In this document: positions 51,056 through 59,082 of the stretch, one piece after another
How positions within the stretch are numbered: position 1 is the first letter of the stretch
Layout of the letters: every line of letters begins with the position of its first letter
Source of the DNA: Hallerella sp963652365
GTDB taxonomy: Bacteria; Fibrobacterota; Fibrobacteria; Fibrobacterales; Fibrobacteraceae
NCBI GenBank assembly: GCA_963652365.1
Contig: CAVJTH010000008.1
Location: 1 to 64,000 of the forward strand
Length of the DNA: 64,000 bases
Direction of reading: 5' to 3'
The notes under the pieces: generated by a model
Database searches by the model: none
Told to the model about the DNA's origin: nothing
Seen by the model: only the letters and a program-made list of their open reading frames with translations
Position numbers and translations under genes: made by a program

Positions 51056-51127
51056 GGCGGAAAAGCTAGAAAAAACGAAAGCCCTCGGGCGTTTCATTTT
51101 GTATTATTGTTTCCCCCGAGGTTTTCC

Positions 51128-51979
51128 ATGTCCCGTCTAGCTTCTCTCTGCCTCTTTTTTGCCGTTTCCGTCGGGTTTGCCGCACCCGCGCTGACCGTTT
51201 CCGTGCTGCTAGCCCCTTACGAAAGAATCGTGCGGGAAATCGGGGGCGCATCTGTCGAAGTGGTGACGCTCGTGCCGAAAAACGCGAATCCGCACACGTT
51301 CGAGCCGAAGCCCGACATCCTGAAAAGGTTTTCCGGCGTCTCCCTCTATTTCAGCGACGGCTCGGGGCTTGACAACGCATGGCGTCCGCGCTTTCTGGGC
51401 GTGAATCTGAACGTGCAGGTCGTCGATGTCTCGGAAGGCGTTTCGTTTATCGCGGAAGAGCATTCCCATGCCTCGGAACACGACGAGGAACTGGATCCGC
51501 ATCTGTGGAACTCTCCGCGGGTAGCGATGCTGCTCGCATCGAACATTTGCCGTGCGCTGGCGGCAGCGGACGCTCCCCATGCGGAACTCTATCGGGAAAA
51601 CCTGGAAAGGTTCTCGAAGAAGCTCGCCGATCTGGATGCGCGGCTTGCCGCTTCCCTGAAGGAGCTTCCGGAAGAGCGTCGGACGTTCATCGTCTTTCAT
51701 CCGTCTTACGGCTACCTCGCGCGGGATTATGGATTGAAGCAGATCGCGGTCGAAATGGATGGCAAGGAACCGAAACCGCGCGACATGCGAAACCTGGTGA
51801 CTGTCGCAAAAAGGAACCGCGTGAAAACCGTCTTTGTGCAGCCGCAGTTCAGCCGCCGGGCGGCGGAATCCCTGTCGAGGGAAATCGGTGCGAAAATCGT
51901 TTCGATCGATCCGCTTGCCTATGATTTCGACGGGGAACTGCAAAAGTTTCTGGACGCCCTTCTGGAGGTGCGCAAGTGA
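51128..51979 (+). CDS. znuA: Zinc ABC transporter substrate-binding protein (ZnuA-like)
   Basis: A 283-residue periplasmic protein with a signal peptide (MSRLASLCLFFAVSVGFAAP). Metal ligands and the histidine/acid-rich loop typical of ZnuA are present: NANPHTFEPKP, EEHSHASEHDEELDPHLW and VFHPSYGYLARDYGL. A CGAGG site precedes the ATG at 51128. It overlaps znuC by 4 bases. Zinc (or manganese) import is inferred. Confidence 0.9.
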   Translation: MSRLASLCLFFAVSVGFAAPALTVSVLLAPYERIVREIGGASVEVVTLVPKNANPHTFEPKPDILKRFSGVSLYFSDGSGLDNAWRPRFLGVNLNVQVVDVSEGVSFIAEEHSHASEHDEELDPHLWNSPRVAMLLASNICRALAAADAPHAELYRENLERFSKKLADLDARLAASLKELPEERRTFIVFHPSYGYLARDYGLKQIAVEMDGKEPKPRDMRNLVTVAKRNRVKTVFVQPQFSRRAAESLSREIGAKIVSIDPLAYDFDGELQKFLDALLEVRK

Positions 51980-52713
51980 ATCCGTTTCCGGCAATCGAGG
52001 TGCGCAACCTGGATTTTTCCTACGAAAGGACGCCTGTCCTTTCGGACGTGAACTTTTCCGTGAGCCGTGGCGACTTCCTCGCGATCATCGGGCCGAACGG
52101 CGGCGGAAAGAGCACGCTGATGAAGCTCGTCGTCGGGCTCCTGAAACCTTCCGCGGGAGAGGTTCGCGTCTTTGGCGAAAGGGTCCCGTCCAAAAAAGTT
52201 TCGCTCGGCTACGTGCCGCAGAACACGAACCGCAACCTGGAATTTCCGATAACCGTGGAAGAAACCGTTTCGACCGGGCTTCCGCGTTTTCGACCGGATC
52301 CGCCAAAGGTCCGGGAACTTCTCGAAACGGTGCGGATGGAATCGTTCGCGAAGCGGCGTCTCGGGGAGCTTTCGGGCGGAGAACGCCAGCGGGTCCTCAT
52401 CGCGCGCGCCCTTGCCTGCAAGCCGCAGATTCTTTTTCTCGACGAGCCTTCGAGCAACATCGACGCGAAGGGACAGGAAGATCTCTACGGGCTTCTTGCC
52501 CGGCTAAACGAGAAGATGACGATTGTCATCGTGACGCACGATCTGATGGCGCTTTCGCGACACGTGAAAAGCGTCGCTTGCGTCAATCGGACGGTGCATT
52601 TCCATTCCGGGGCGGAAATCACGCCGGAAATGATGCAGGATATGTATGGCTCGGAGATGAATCTCGTGGCGCACGATGTTTCGCACCGGATCTTGAACGC
52701 GCATTTTCACTGA
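51976..52713 (+). CDS. znuC: Metal ABC transporter ATP-binding protein (ZnuC-like)
   Basis: A 245-residue ABC ATPase: Walker A GPNGGGKSTLMKLVVGLL, Q-loop YVPQNTNRN, signature LSGGERQRVLIARAL, Walker B ILFLDEPSSNIDAKG, and VTHDLMALS. It powers metal uptake with ZnuA. No permease (znuB) gene follows: a terminator and the convergent porin-like gene come next. Confidence 0.92.
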   Translation: MNPFPAIEVRNLDFSYERTPVLSDVNFSVSRGDFLAIIGPNGGGKSTLMKLVVGLLKPSAGEVRVFGERVPSKKVSLGYVPQNTNRNLEFPITVEETVSTGLPRFRPDPPKVRELLETVRMESFAKRRLGELSGGERQRVLIARALACKPQILFLDEPSSNIDAKGQEDLYGLLARLNEKMTIVIVTHDLMALSRHVKSVACVNRTVHFHSGAEITPEMMQDMYGSEMNLVAHDVSHRILNAHFH

Positions 52714-52732
52714 CATTTTCTGTCGCGCGAAA

Positions 52733-52756
52733 AAAAGCCGGGCGAAGCCCGGCTTT
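52733..52756. terminator. Bidirectional terminator between znuC and the porin-like gene
   Basis: AAAAGCCGGGC and GCCCGGCTTTT form an eleven-pair stem with a GAA loop and T-runs on both strands. Confidence 0.93.
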
Positions 52757-52775
52757 TGCGTTTGATGTCGCCTGT

Positions 52776-53789
52776 TTACTTGATGGTCGTCGTGAAGCGG
52801 AGCGCCGCGGCGACGTCCTTCAGTTCCTTTTCGCTGAAGATGTTCAGCTGGGCCTTGGTACGACCGTATGTCTTGACAAATGCGACTGTCCAGGCGAATT
52901 CGTCCGCGTCCGCAGAGAGCTCGTCGCGGTCCTGGATGTATTCGACTTCGAACATCAGGTGGTCGAGGAATCCCGCGGTCGGAATTTCGAGTCCGACGTA
53001 GAACGGGAGATAGTCGGAGCCCTGGGCGTATTCCGGCTTGATGGCGATTCCGGTCCGAATCGTTTCCGCATTCACGTCGGAATCCTCGGTCGTCTTGATG
53101 TAGGCGACTTCCCCGTAGAGGCGGAGGTTCGGAACCAGCGCGTAGGAAGCGTAGCCGGCGATGCGGTGCGTCTGCGTAGCGGCCTGGTTGAAGGCGTCAA
53201 AGGCGTTTACGCGGTAGGCTGCCGCGAGTTCGAGCGGAAAGCGGAACTTGACGCGTTCTTCGACTCTCGCGTATCCGGTGTTGAACTTGCTGTCGGTGGT
53301 GGCGACCATCGCCTTGAAAGCGGAGGGCCCGAAGTTCCAGCCGAGTTCGAAGGCGTCGTGCGAATAGTCGCGCATCATCATGCCGCGCCGGTTGAGCGCC
53401 GGGTCGATATAGGTTCCGAAGTTCCCGGAATTGCTCCAGTCCGTTTTCCAGTGGCCGAGCTTCAGGTTCAGCGCGTGGTCTCCCAGGCGATACTTGTAGT
53501 TTGCCCAGTAGAGATCCGCGAGAATCTTGTCGTAGTTCTTGCCGTCGATCGAATTGCCGAAGTTCGGTCCGAACATGCGGATCATGATTTGCGCATCGAA
53601 ATCTTCGGACTTGTACATGCCGCCGATGTTTGCGCGGAACCAGAAGGATTCAAACCAGTTGTCCTGATTGTTCGCGACGCCCTGGGTCTGGATGTTGCCC
53701 TTGAACGAAAAGTTTTCCGCAATGTCCGCAGCGAAAACATTTGCCGCAAAAGCGAAAGCGATTACGGATGCCAGAAATCTTGACTTCAT
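52776..53789 (-). CDS. Outer-membrane beta-barrel (porin-like) protein
   Basis: A 337-residue protein with a signal peptide (MKSRFLASVIAFAFAANVFA) and alternating amphipathic strands throughout, ending in a short strand (VAAALRFTTTIK). Frequent aromatic girdle residues (NWFESFWFRANIGG, DFDAQIMIRMFG) fit a beta-barrel. It lacks a clear specificity motif; similarity to phosphate- or oligosaccharide-type porins is only by architecture. A strong AAGGAG site precedes the ATG at 53789. The upstream region is a decayed BspA-type gene. Confidence 0.75.
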   Translation of the reverse strand: MKSRFLASVIAFAFAANVFAADIAENFSFKGNIQTQGVANNQDNWFESFWFRANIGGMYKSEDFDAQIMIRMFGPNFGNSIDGKNYDKILADLYWANYKYRLGDHALNLKLGHWKTDWSNSGNFGTYIDPALNRRGMMMRDYSHDAFELGWNFGPSAFKAMVATTDSKFNTGYARVEERVKFRFPLELAAAYRVNAFDAFNQAATQTHRIAGYASYALVPNLRLYGEVAYIKTTEDSDVNAETIRTGIAIKPEYAQGSDYLPFYVGLEIPTAGFLDHLMFEVEYIQDRDELSADADEFAWTVAFVKTYGRTKAQLNIFSEKELKDVAAALRFTTTIK

Positions 53790-53871
53790 TTTTTCTCCTT
53801 GATACAAGTGCGTCAAATCTATTAAAAAGCGGAACGCTTTGAAAGGGACGCTTCGGAAACGGCAAGCGCGG

Positions 53872-54171
53872 GAGAGTCCATTTGCCCAATCCTAAATCCT
53901 TGAGGTCGATTCTGTGAAAGTTACATTTTGAAATATCCCCGTTGAATTTGGAACGCAGGAATATATTTTCCATGTTTCTTGCGTTTGAGACATTCCATTT
54001 TGATATGTCTCCGTTGAAATTGGATTCGAAAAAAAAAACAGATTGCAGGTCCGTAATCTGCGACACGTCGATAAAGTTCAGGTCGCAGAAATAGCCATCC
54101 TATTTGAGTGCCTTGCGGATCAGGGCTTTCAGGTGTTTTTTGTTCTTGGCTGTAACGGTTTTCTTGGTCAT
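53872..54171 (-). pseudogene. Broken tandem copy of the BspA-type gene
   Basis: It starts MTKKTVTAKNKKHLKALIRK like the intact gene upstream, but codon 24 is TAG (54100-54102) where the intact gene reads AAG. Downstream, DGYFCDLNFIDVSQITDLQ and one to two repeats (FNGDISKWNVSNARNMENIF) remain in frame before the sequence loses similarity near the porin start. It begins eleven bases after the stop of 54183-56222. Confidence 0.85.
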
Positions 54172-54182
54172 AGGGATTTCTC

Positions 54183-56222
54183 TTAACTTGATTTTCTGAA
54201 TTTTTTAGAATCGAGGCAGAACATTCGGCTTATGTATTTGACATTTGCGAAATTCCAGGAATCAATGTCTCCGCTGAACTCGGAACCTTCAAACATATAA
54301 CGCATATCGATTACGTTGGACACGTCCCAATTGCTGATATCCCCGTTAAATTTTGAAAAGGCAAACATCTCAAACATGTTTCCTACGTTCGAGACGTCCC
54401 ATTTTGAAATGTCCCTGTTAAATTTGGACTTGGAAAACATCATCCACATATTTTCCACATTCGAAACATCCCATTTGGAGATGTCGCCGTTGAATTTGGA
54501 ATTCTTAAACATAAGACTCATATTTTTAACCTTTGAAACATTCCACTTGCTGATGTCTCCATTAAATTCGGAGCTATCAAACATCCAGCTCATGTCGGTT
54601 ACGTTTGACACATCCCACTTGGAAATGTCTCCGGTGAATTTTGAATGGCTAAACATTTGGTTCATGTTTTTCACGTTCGACACATTCCACTTTGAAATGT
54701 CTCCGTTAAATTCTCCACCGCAAAACATGAATTGCATATCTGTTACGCTCGAAACGTCCCATTTTGATATGTCGCCGTTGAATTCGCCACCAAACATACT
54801 GCTCATGTTTTTTACACTTGAAACATTCCATTTGCTGATGTCTCCATTAAATTCGGAGCTGCCAAACATCCAGCTCATATCGATTACGTTTGACACATCC
54901 CACTTGGAAATGTCTCCGTTGAAGATGGTTTCTTCAAACATTCCCTGCATATTTTCCACGTTCGAAACATTCCATTTGCTGATGTCTCCGCTGAACTCGG
55001 AACCTTCAAACATTCCCTGCATATTTTCCACGTTCGAAACATTCCATTTGCTGATGTCTCCGCTGAACTCGGAACCTTCAAACATTCCCTGCATATTTTC
55101 CACGTTCGAAACATTCCATTTGCTGATGTCTCCGCTGAACTCGGAACCTTCAAACATTCCCTGCATATTTTCCACGTTCGAAACATTCCATTTGCTGATG
55201 TCTCCATTAAATTCGGAGCTGTCAAACATCCTGCTCATATCGGTTACGTTTGACACATCCCACTTGGAAATGTCTCCCTTGAAGATGGTTTCTTCAAACA
55301 AGCCTTTCATGTTTTTCACGCTAGATACATTCCACTTGGAAATGTCTCCGTTAAAATCGGAGGTCCTGAACATCTCGCTCATGTCGATTACGTTAGACAC
55401 GTCCCAGTTGGAAATGTCTCCGTTAAATGCAGCGAGGTCGTTGTCCGGATAGCTGCGAAACAGTTTGCTCATGTCCGTAATCTGCGAAACGTCGATAAAG
55501 TTCAAATCCGCTTCCCAGCCTTTTTCGTCGATAGCTTTTTCGATAAGTTTTATCAGATGTTTTTTGTCCCTGGCGACAACTTTTGTTTCGGGCTTGAGTT
55601 TTGCGGGTTTCGCGGGGAAAAAGGGAACCTTGGAACCGTAAAACAATCCTTTCCGATTCTTTAGCTTTGAAAGATTCCACTTGCTGATATCGCCGTCAAA
55701 TTCGGAGCCGTTAAACATGCGGTACATGTCGGTTACGTTAGACACATCCCACTTGGAAATGTCTCCTTTGAAGATGGTTTCTTCAAACAAGTCTTTCATG
55801 TTTTTCACGCTAGATACATTCCACTTTGAAATGTCCCCGTTGAAATCGGAAACAGAAAACATCGCTCTCATGTCGGTTACATTTGACACGTCCCATTTGG
55901 ATATATCTTCGTTGAATTTGGCGAAGGAAAACATCTCGCTCATATTTTTCACGCTTGAAACATCCCATTTTGAGATGTCTCCATTGAAATCGGAATAGGC
56001 AAACATACGGCTCATATCGGTTACATTCGATACGTCCCATTTCGAAATGTCGCCGTTGAATTTGCCGTTGCCTGAATTGAGATCGAACATTCCGCTCATA
56101 TCCGTAATCTGCGACACGTCGATAAAGTTCAGGTCGCATTCGTAGCCATCCTTTTTGATTGCCTCGCGAATCAGGGCTTTCAGTTGCTTTTTGTCCTTGG
56201 CGGTAACGGTTTTCTTGGTCAT
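54183..56222 (-). CDS. BspA-like repeat protein (DUF285), 23 repeats
   Basis: A 679-residue protein of about 23 repeats of 24-25 residues with consensus FNGDISKWDVSNVTDMSRMF. They fall in two arrays (six, then 17), each headed by a related leader (KKQLKALIREAIKKDGYECD near residue 11 and KKHLIKLIEKAIDEKGWEAD near 220). DUF285 repeats form a parallel right-handed stack found on surface proteins of gut bacteria and mycoplasmas. This copy has no visible signal peptide, so either it is cytoplasmic or the start is misplaced. The DNA contains four nearly identical 72-base units. Its ligand and role are unknown. Confidence 0.88.
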   Translation of the reverse strand: MTKKTVTAKDKKQLKALIREAIKKDGYECDLNFIDVSQITDMSGMFDLNSGNGKFNGDISKWDVSNVTDMSRMFAYSDFNGDISKWDVSSVKNMSEMFSFAKFNEDISKWDVSNVTDMRAMFSVSDFNGDISKWNVSSVKNMKDLFEETIFKGDISKWDVSNVTDMYRMFNGSEFDGDISKWNLSKLKNRKGLFYGSKVPFFPAKPAKLKPETKVVARDKKHLIKLIEKAIDEKGWEADLNFIDVSQITDMSKLFRSYPDNDLAAFNGDISNWDVSNVIDMSEMFRTSDFNGDISKWNVSSVKNMKGLFEETIFKGDISKWDVSNVTDMSRMFDSSEFNGDISKWNVSNVENMQGMFEGSEFSGDISKWNVSNVENMQGMFEGSEFSGDISKWNVSNVENMQGMFEGSEFSGDISKWNVSNVENMQGMFEETIFNGDISKWDVSNVIDMSWMFGSSEFNGDISKWNVSSVKNMSSMFGGEFNGDISKWDVSSVTDMQFMFCGGEFNGDISKWNVSNVKNMNQMFSHSKFTGDISKWDVSNVTDMSWMFDSSEFNGDISKWNVSKVKNMSLMFKNSKFNGDISKWDVSNVENMWMMFSKSKFNRDISKWDVSNVGNMFEMFAFSKFNGDISNWDVSNVIDMRYMFEGSEFSGDIDSWNFANVKYISRMFCLDSKKFRKSS
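54941..55228 (-). repeat. Four tandem 72-base repeats inside the BspA-type gene
   Basis: The phrase ttccctgcatattttccacg recurs at 54941, 55013, 55085 and 55157, exactly 72 bases apart, and the bases between are almost unchanged. They encode four consecutive NVENMQGMF-type units. Such identity at silent sites indicates very recent slippage or unequal crossover. Confidence 0.95.
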
Positions 56223-56446
56223 GATTATCCCTCTTTACGTAGAAAAATCGGAAAGTACGGCTCTCGCTCCCTCTCCATACCAAATATAAACAAAAAACGA
56301 AGAATATTCTCGAAAACTATTGACTTTGTTTTTTTTTTCTTATACTTATGATGTAAGGGCAAAACAAGCCTCTTGCCTTGACGAGGAAAGATTTATTTCT
56401 CGAAAAGGGGAGCAGGCTGCTTTTCCGAAAGTTTCGAGGAATGACG

Positions 56447-57139
56447 ATGAAAGATTACGAAGATTACGAAGCCGCACTCGGGCAAATCCCGTTCTATCGG
56501 GAGCGTCCGTTTCTAAAGCCTTTCGTGGGGAAGCGTTACGAATCGGCTGCGCACCGGAAGCTCCTGGTTGTCGGCGAGAGCCATTACGCGCCGGAAGGGG
56601 AGACGCTCCACCGGAATGTCGAGGGCTGGTATGACGGCTCCACCAAGGTGACCGAAGCGATGCCGCTTTACTGGAATTGCTTGACGCGGAGGACTTTTGC
56701 CGATTTCAAGGCCGGGCGTTTTTCCAAGGCGATTCTCGGGGAACTCGGCGCGCTTTGCGGGGCGGAAAATCCCGCGGAAGAAGTCGCTTTCTGCAACTAC
56801 TTCTTGCGTCCGGCGGATAACAGTGTAAAGACGTTTGCAAAAGTCTGCACGGAATTCGACCGAAAGATGTCCGCGGAAAACTTTGCGCGCGTGCTGGCGG
56901 CTCTTTCGCCGGATGTCGTGTGCTTTGCGTCGAAAGAAGCGATTGTTTCTGCAGAGAAGTATTTCCCGAAACTTTTCGGCAAGGAAATTTGGAGCAGGGA
57001 CAACGGCTATGTTTTTTGGGTGTATCATCCGTCGTTTGGAAATTGGGACCGCCATACGGATGATCCGAATTTCCACGGGCTTACCAGCCGGGAATTTTTC
57101 CGGGAACAGCTTTCCGAAAACTGGCTTTTGAAAGTTTAA
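56447..57139 (+). CDS. Hypothetical protein, possibly of the uracil-DNA-glycosylase fold
   Basis: A 230-residue soluble protein. KLLVVGESHY near the N-terminus and VFWVYHPSFGNWDR near the C-terminus are placed like the two active-site segments of uracil-DNA-glycosylase-fold proteins (GQxPY-like and HPS), but the match is loose. The ATG at 56447 (MKDYEDYEAAL) is chosen because a GAGGA site lies six bases before it. It is the first plus-strand gene of the 56-59 kb island, diverging from the BspA-type gene across an AT-rich gap of about 220 bases. Confidence 0.55.
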   Translation: MKDYEDYEAALGQIPFYRERPFLKPFVGKRYESAAHRKLLVVGESHYAPEGETLHRNVEGWYDGSTKVTEAMPLYWNCLTRRTFADFKAGRFSKAILGELGALCGAENPAEEVAFCNYFLRPADNSVKTFAKVCTEFDRKMSAENFARVLAALSPDVVCFASKEAIVSAEKYFPKLFGKEIWSRDNGYVFWVYHPSFGNWDRHTDDPNFHGLTSREFFREQLSENWLLKV

Positions 57140-57159
57140 CACAAGCCAAGGAGATGACC

Positions 57160-57480
57160 ATGGGTTACTATTGCAAGAAATGCGGGCGTTCGTTCGATAA
57201 TCTTCAGATTTTGGTGAATAGCGGTTGCGTAAAGGGCGGTCGTTGTGAATCTTATGTAGGCGTTGAAATGGGGTCTTTCCATTGCAGGAAATGCGGACGT
57301 TCATTTAACAATCTTCAGATTTTGGTGAATAGCTGCTGCGTAAAGGGCGGTCGCTGCGAACCTTATGAGGGAAGGGAAAGGGGACCGTGGCATTGCAAGA
57401 AATGTGGACGTTCGTTCGATAATCTTCAGATTTTGGTGAATAGCGGTTGCGTAAAAGGTGGCCGCTGCGAACCGCTTTAA
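57160..57480 (+). CDS. Triple zinc-ribbon-like repeat protein
   Basis: A 106-residue protein made of three nearly identical 37-residue units, each with CxxCGRSF, a helix NLQILVNS and a closing pair CVKGGRC. Four cysteines per unit fit one zinc each. DNA identity between units is high, a sign of recent tandem duplication. The ATG at 57160 sits seven bases after AAGGAG; one at 57154 is too close. It has no known family that I can name. The gap to the previous gene is 20 bases and to the next 15, so it belongs to an operon. Confidence 0.75.
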   Translation: MGYYCKKCGRSFDNLQILVNSGCVKGGRCESYVGVEMGSFHCRKCGRSFNNLQILVNSCCVKGGRCEPYEGRERGPWHCKKCGRSFDNLQILVNSGCVKGGRCEPL

Positions 57481-57495
57481 TTGGGAGGAGAATAT

Positions 57496-57696
57496 ATGAA
57501 AGTGGACTCAAAAAAAATAAAAAAAGGCGCTGCTGCGGTTGGGTTGATGCTTGGACAGGAGCTTCTTCAGAAGTTGGGATCCTGGGCGATATCAAAGTGT
57601 TCTGAAGCTCTTACCCAAAAAAAGAATTCTATTGAAAATTCAGGAACGGAAATCGCTTCGCAAAATTCGCAAGACAGTGATAAAACGAAGGTTTGA
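57496..57696 (+). CDS. Small hypothetical protein (66 aa)
   Basis: A 66-residue protein starting at 57496 after GGAGGAG. The first 40 residues form a helix with glycine and leucine (KKGAAAVGLMLGQELLQKLG), which might be weakly membrane-associated; the C-terminus is polar (NSGTEIASQNSQDSDKTKV). No family is recognised. Its place between the zinc-ribbon and the next small membrane gene suggests a shared role. Confidence 0.6.
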   Translation: MKVDSKKIKKGAAAVGLMLGQELLQKLGSWAISKCSEALTQKKNSIENSGTEIASQNSQDSDKTKV

Positions 57697-57773
57697 CGGA
57701 ATTTGCAAGTTATTTCGGAATAGTGTTCGAAATTACTTGCCGTTTCAATTGAACCTAAAACAAGGAATGAAAA

Positions 57774-58127
57774 ATGGATTTTGAAAAGTTGAAAAATGCT
57801 GCGGTAAAGGCCGCTTCGACGGTTGCGGAAACCGCGGAAAAGGCCGAAGCGGAAGAAGTTTCGAGCGCTCCGCAAGATGCCGAAAATGCGCATGTCGGGG
57901 AAGTTTCGGATACAAATCTTTCCGAAAAACCGGTCCAGGGGCCTGTCAATACGGCTGCCGTCCATATCATCAAGGCGGTAAGCTTCGTCATCCCGGCGGC
58001 GAAAGGGCTTTTGAAGTTTGCGGAGAAGACGTCCAAGACCTTGACGCTTATCAAGTTCTTCTTGATTGCGATTCTGGTCCTCTTGGCGTTAATCCTTGTC
58101 GGCGTTGTCGTTTCGATTGCGAAATAA
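57774..58127 (+). CDS. Small hypothetical membrane protein (117 aa)
   Basis: A 117-residue protein with an acidic, alanine-rich N-terminal half (AVKAASTVAETAEKAEAEEV) and one to two hydrophobic helices at the C-terminus (LIKFFLIAILVLLALILVGV). AAGGA precedes the ATG. The topology suggests a membrane anchor with a cytoplasmic tail. It ends 18 bases before the EcsC-like gene and is probably co-transcribed. Confidence 0.65.
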   Translation: MDFEKLKNAAVKAASTVAETAEKAEAEEVSSAPQDAENAHVGEVSDTNLSEKPVQGPVNTAAVHIIKAVSFVIPAAKGLLKFAEKTSKTLTLIKFFLIAILVLLALILVGVVVSIAK

Positions 58128-58145
58128 TTTAACGAGGAGATAAAA

Positions 58146-58949
58146 ATGTCTGAAACAGAAAATGGATTGACGATGTGGAATAAAGTTCTTTCTACAACAT
58201 TGAAAATGCCGTATGTCGCTGTAGATAGAACGTTATTTCTAAAAAGAGAATTGGCGCCTTATGTGAATCAAAAGCAGTTGGAGCAAATTCAAGATGTTAG
58301 GCCTTCGGATTTAGTGTCTGATAAAATTTTGGAGAAAATCGCTAAATCTTGTATTAACTCAACAACATTTGTTGCTTCGGGAACAAGTTTTGTTGCTGGA
58401 TTGCCAGGTGGTATTGCCATGGCTGTTTCTATTCCTGCGGATTTGGCTCAGTATTATTATCATATCGTGGTTCTTGCTCAAAAAATTTCATATTTATATG
58501 GATTTCCAAATTTAGTGGATGAAAATGGAGTAATTTCAGATAGTGCTGTTGATTTGTTGACTGTGTATTTAGGAGTTACATTAGGAGCGGGGGCGGCTAG
58601 TCAAGGACTTGAAGTAGTGGCGAAACAACTGGCTAAATCTGCTCCGTCAAAAATTGCGTCAATGGCTTTAACCAAAACATTTTATTATCCGATTATAAAG
58701 AAAATTGCTCCATGGTTTGGGGCTAAGATGACAAAGCAAGTATTTGGCAAAGGCGTTGGAAAAATAATTCCAATATTAGGGGGCGTTATTTCAGGAGGTT
58801 TGACGTTAGCTTCTTTTAAAATAGGGGGAAATAGATTGCTAAAAGAAATGAAAACGCGAAAAGCTCTTTTTGATGAAGTAAAATCGCCTAAATCAGAAGA
58901 AAATACATTTGATGATGCCGAAGTTGTCGATTTTGAGGGAGAGAATTAA
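58146..58949 (+). CDS. EcsC-like membrane-associated protein
   Basis: A 267-residue protein with the glycine- and alanine-rich helices of the EcsC family (TSFVAGLPGGIAMAVSIPAD, then YYYHIVVLAQKISYLYGFPN; YLGVTLGAGAASQGLEVVAK; GGVISGGLTLASFKIGGNRL). Its DNA is far richer in A and T than any other gene in the window and uses AT-ending codons, a sign of recent transfer. GAGGAG precedes the ATG. EcsC-domain proteins have no settled function. It ends an apparent four-gene operon and overlaps the remnant of another gene. Confidence 0.75.
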   Translation: MSETENGLTMWNKVLSTTLKMPYVAVDRTLFLKRELAPYVNQKQLEQIQDVRPSDLVSDKILEKIAKSCINSTTFVASGTSFVAGLPGGIAMAVSIPADLAQYYYHIVVLAQKISYLYGFPNLVDENGVISDSAVDLLTVYLGVTLGAGAASQGLEVVAKQLAKSAPSKIASMALTKTFYYPIIKKIAPWFGAKMTKQVFGKGVGKIIPILGGVISGGLTLASFKIGGNRLLKEMKTRKALFDEVKSPKSEENTFDDAEVVDFEGEN

Positions 58950-59082
58950 AGCGCTCCCCCTTATCCTCGCCGCTTCCGTCTTTGCGGTTAGCCCAAGTCC
59001 CGAGCCGATTGTCTATGGATACGGCGAAGGTTTTTATACGCAGCTTTCGGCGTCGGGAGTTCTGCGGACGTCTAGGCTTTAA
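58933..59082 (+). pseudogene. Truncated start of a secreted protein
   Basis: A frame reads KALPLILAASVFAVSPSPEP, then IVYGYGEGFYTQLSASG, which looks like a signal peptide and the first mature residues of an exported protein. The true start codon is missing or overlaps the EcsC-like stop, and the frame runs into the repeat block and stops at 59080-59082. The original gene appears to have been cut off by the repeat. Confidence 0.55.

Noticed and set aside
54316..55452. A 378-codon plus-strand frame across the BspA-type repeats
   Set aside because: It is open only because the 72-75-base repeats keep frame on both strands; it is a periodic shadow of the DUF285 units.
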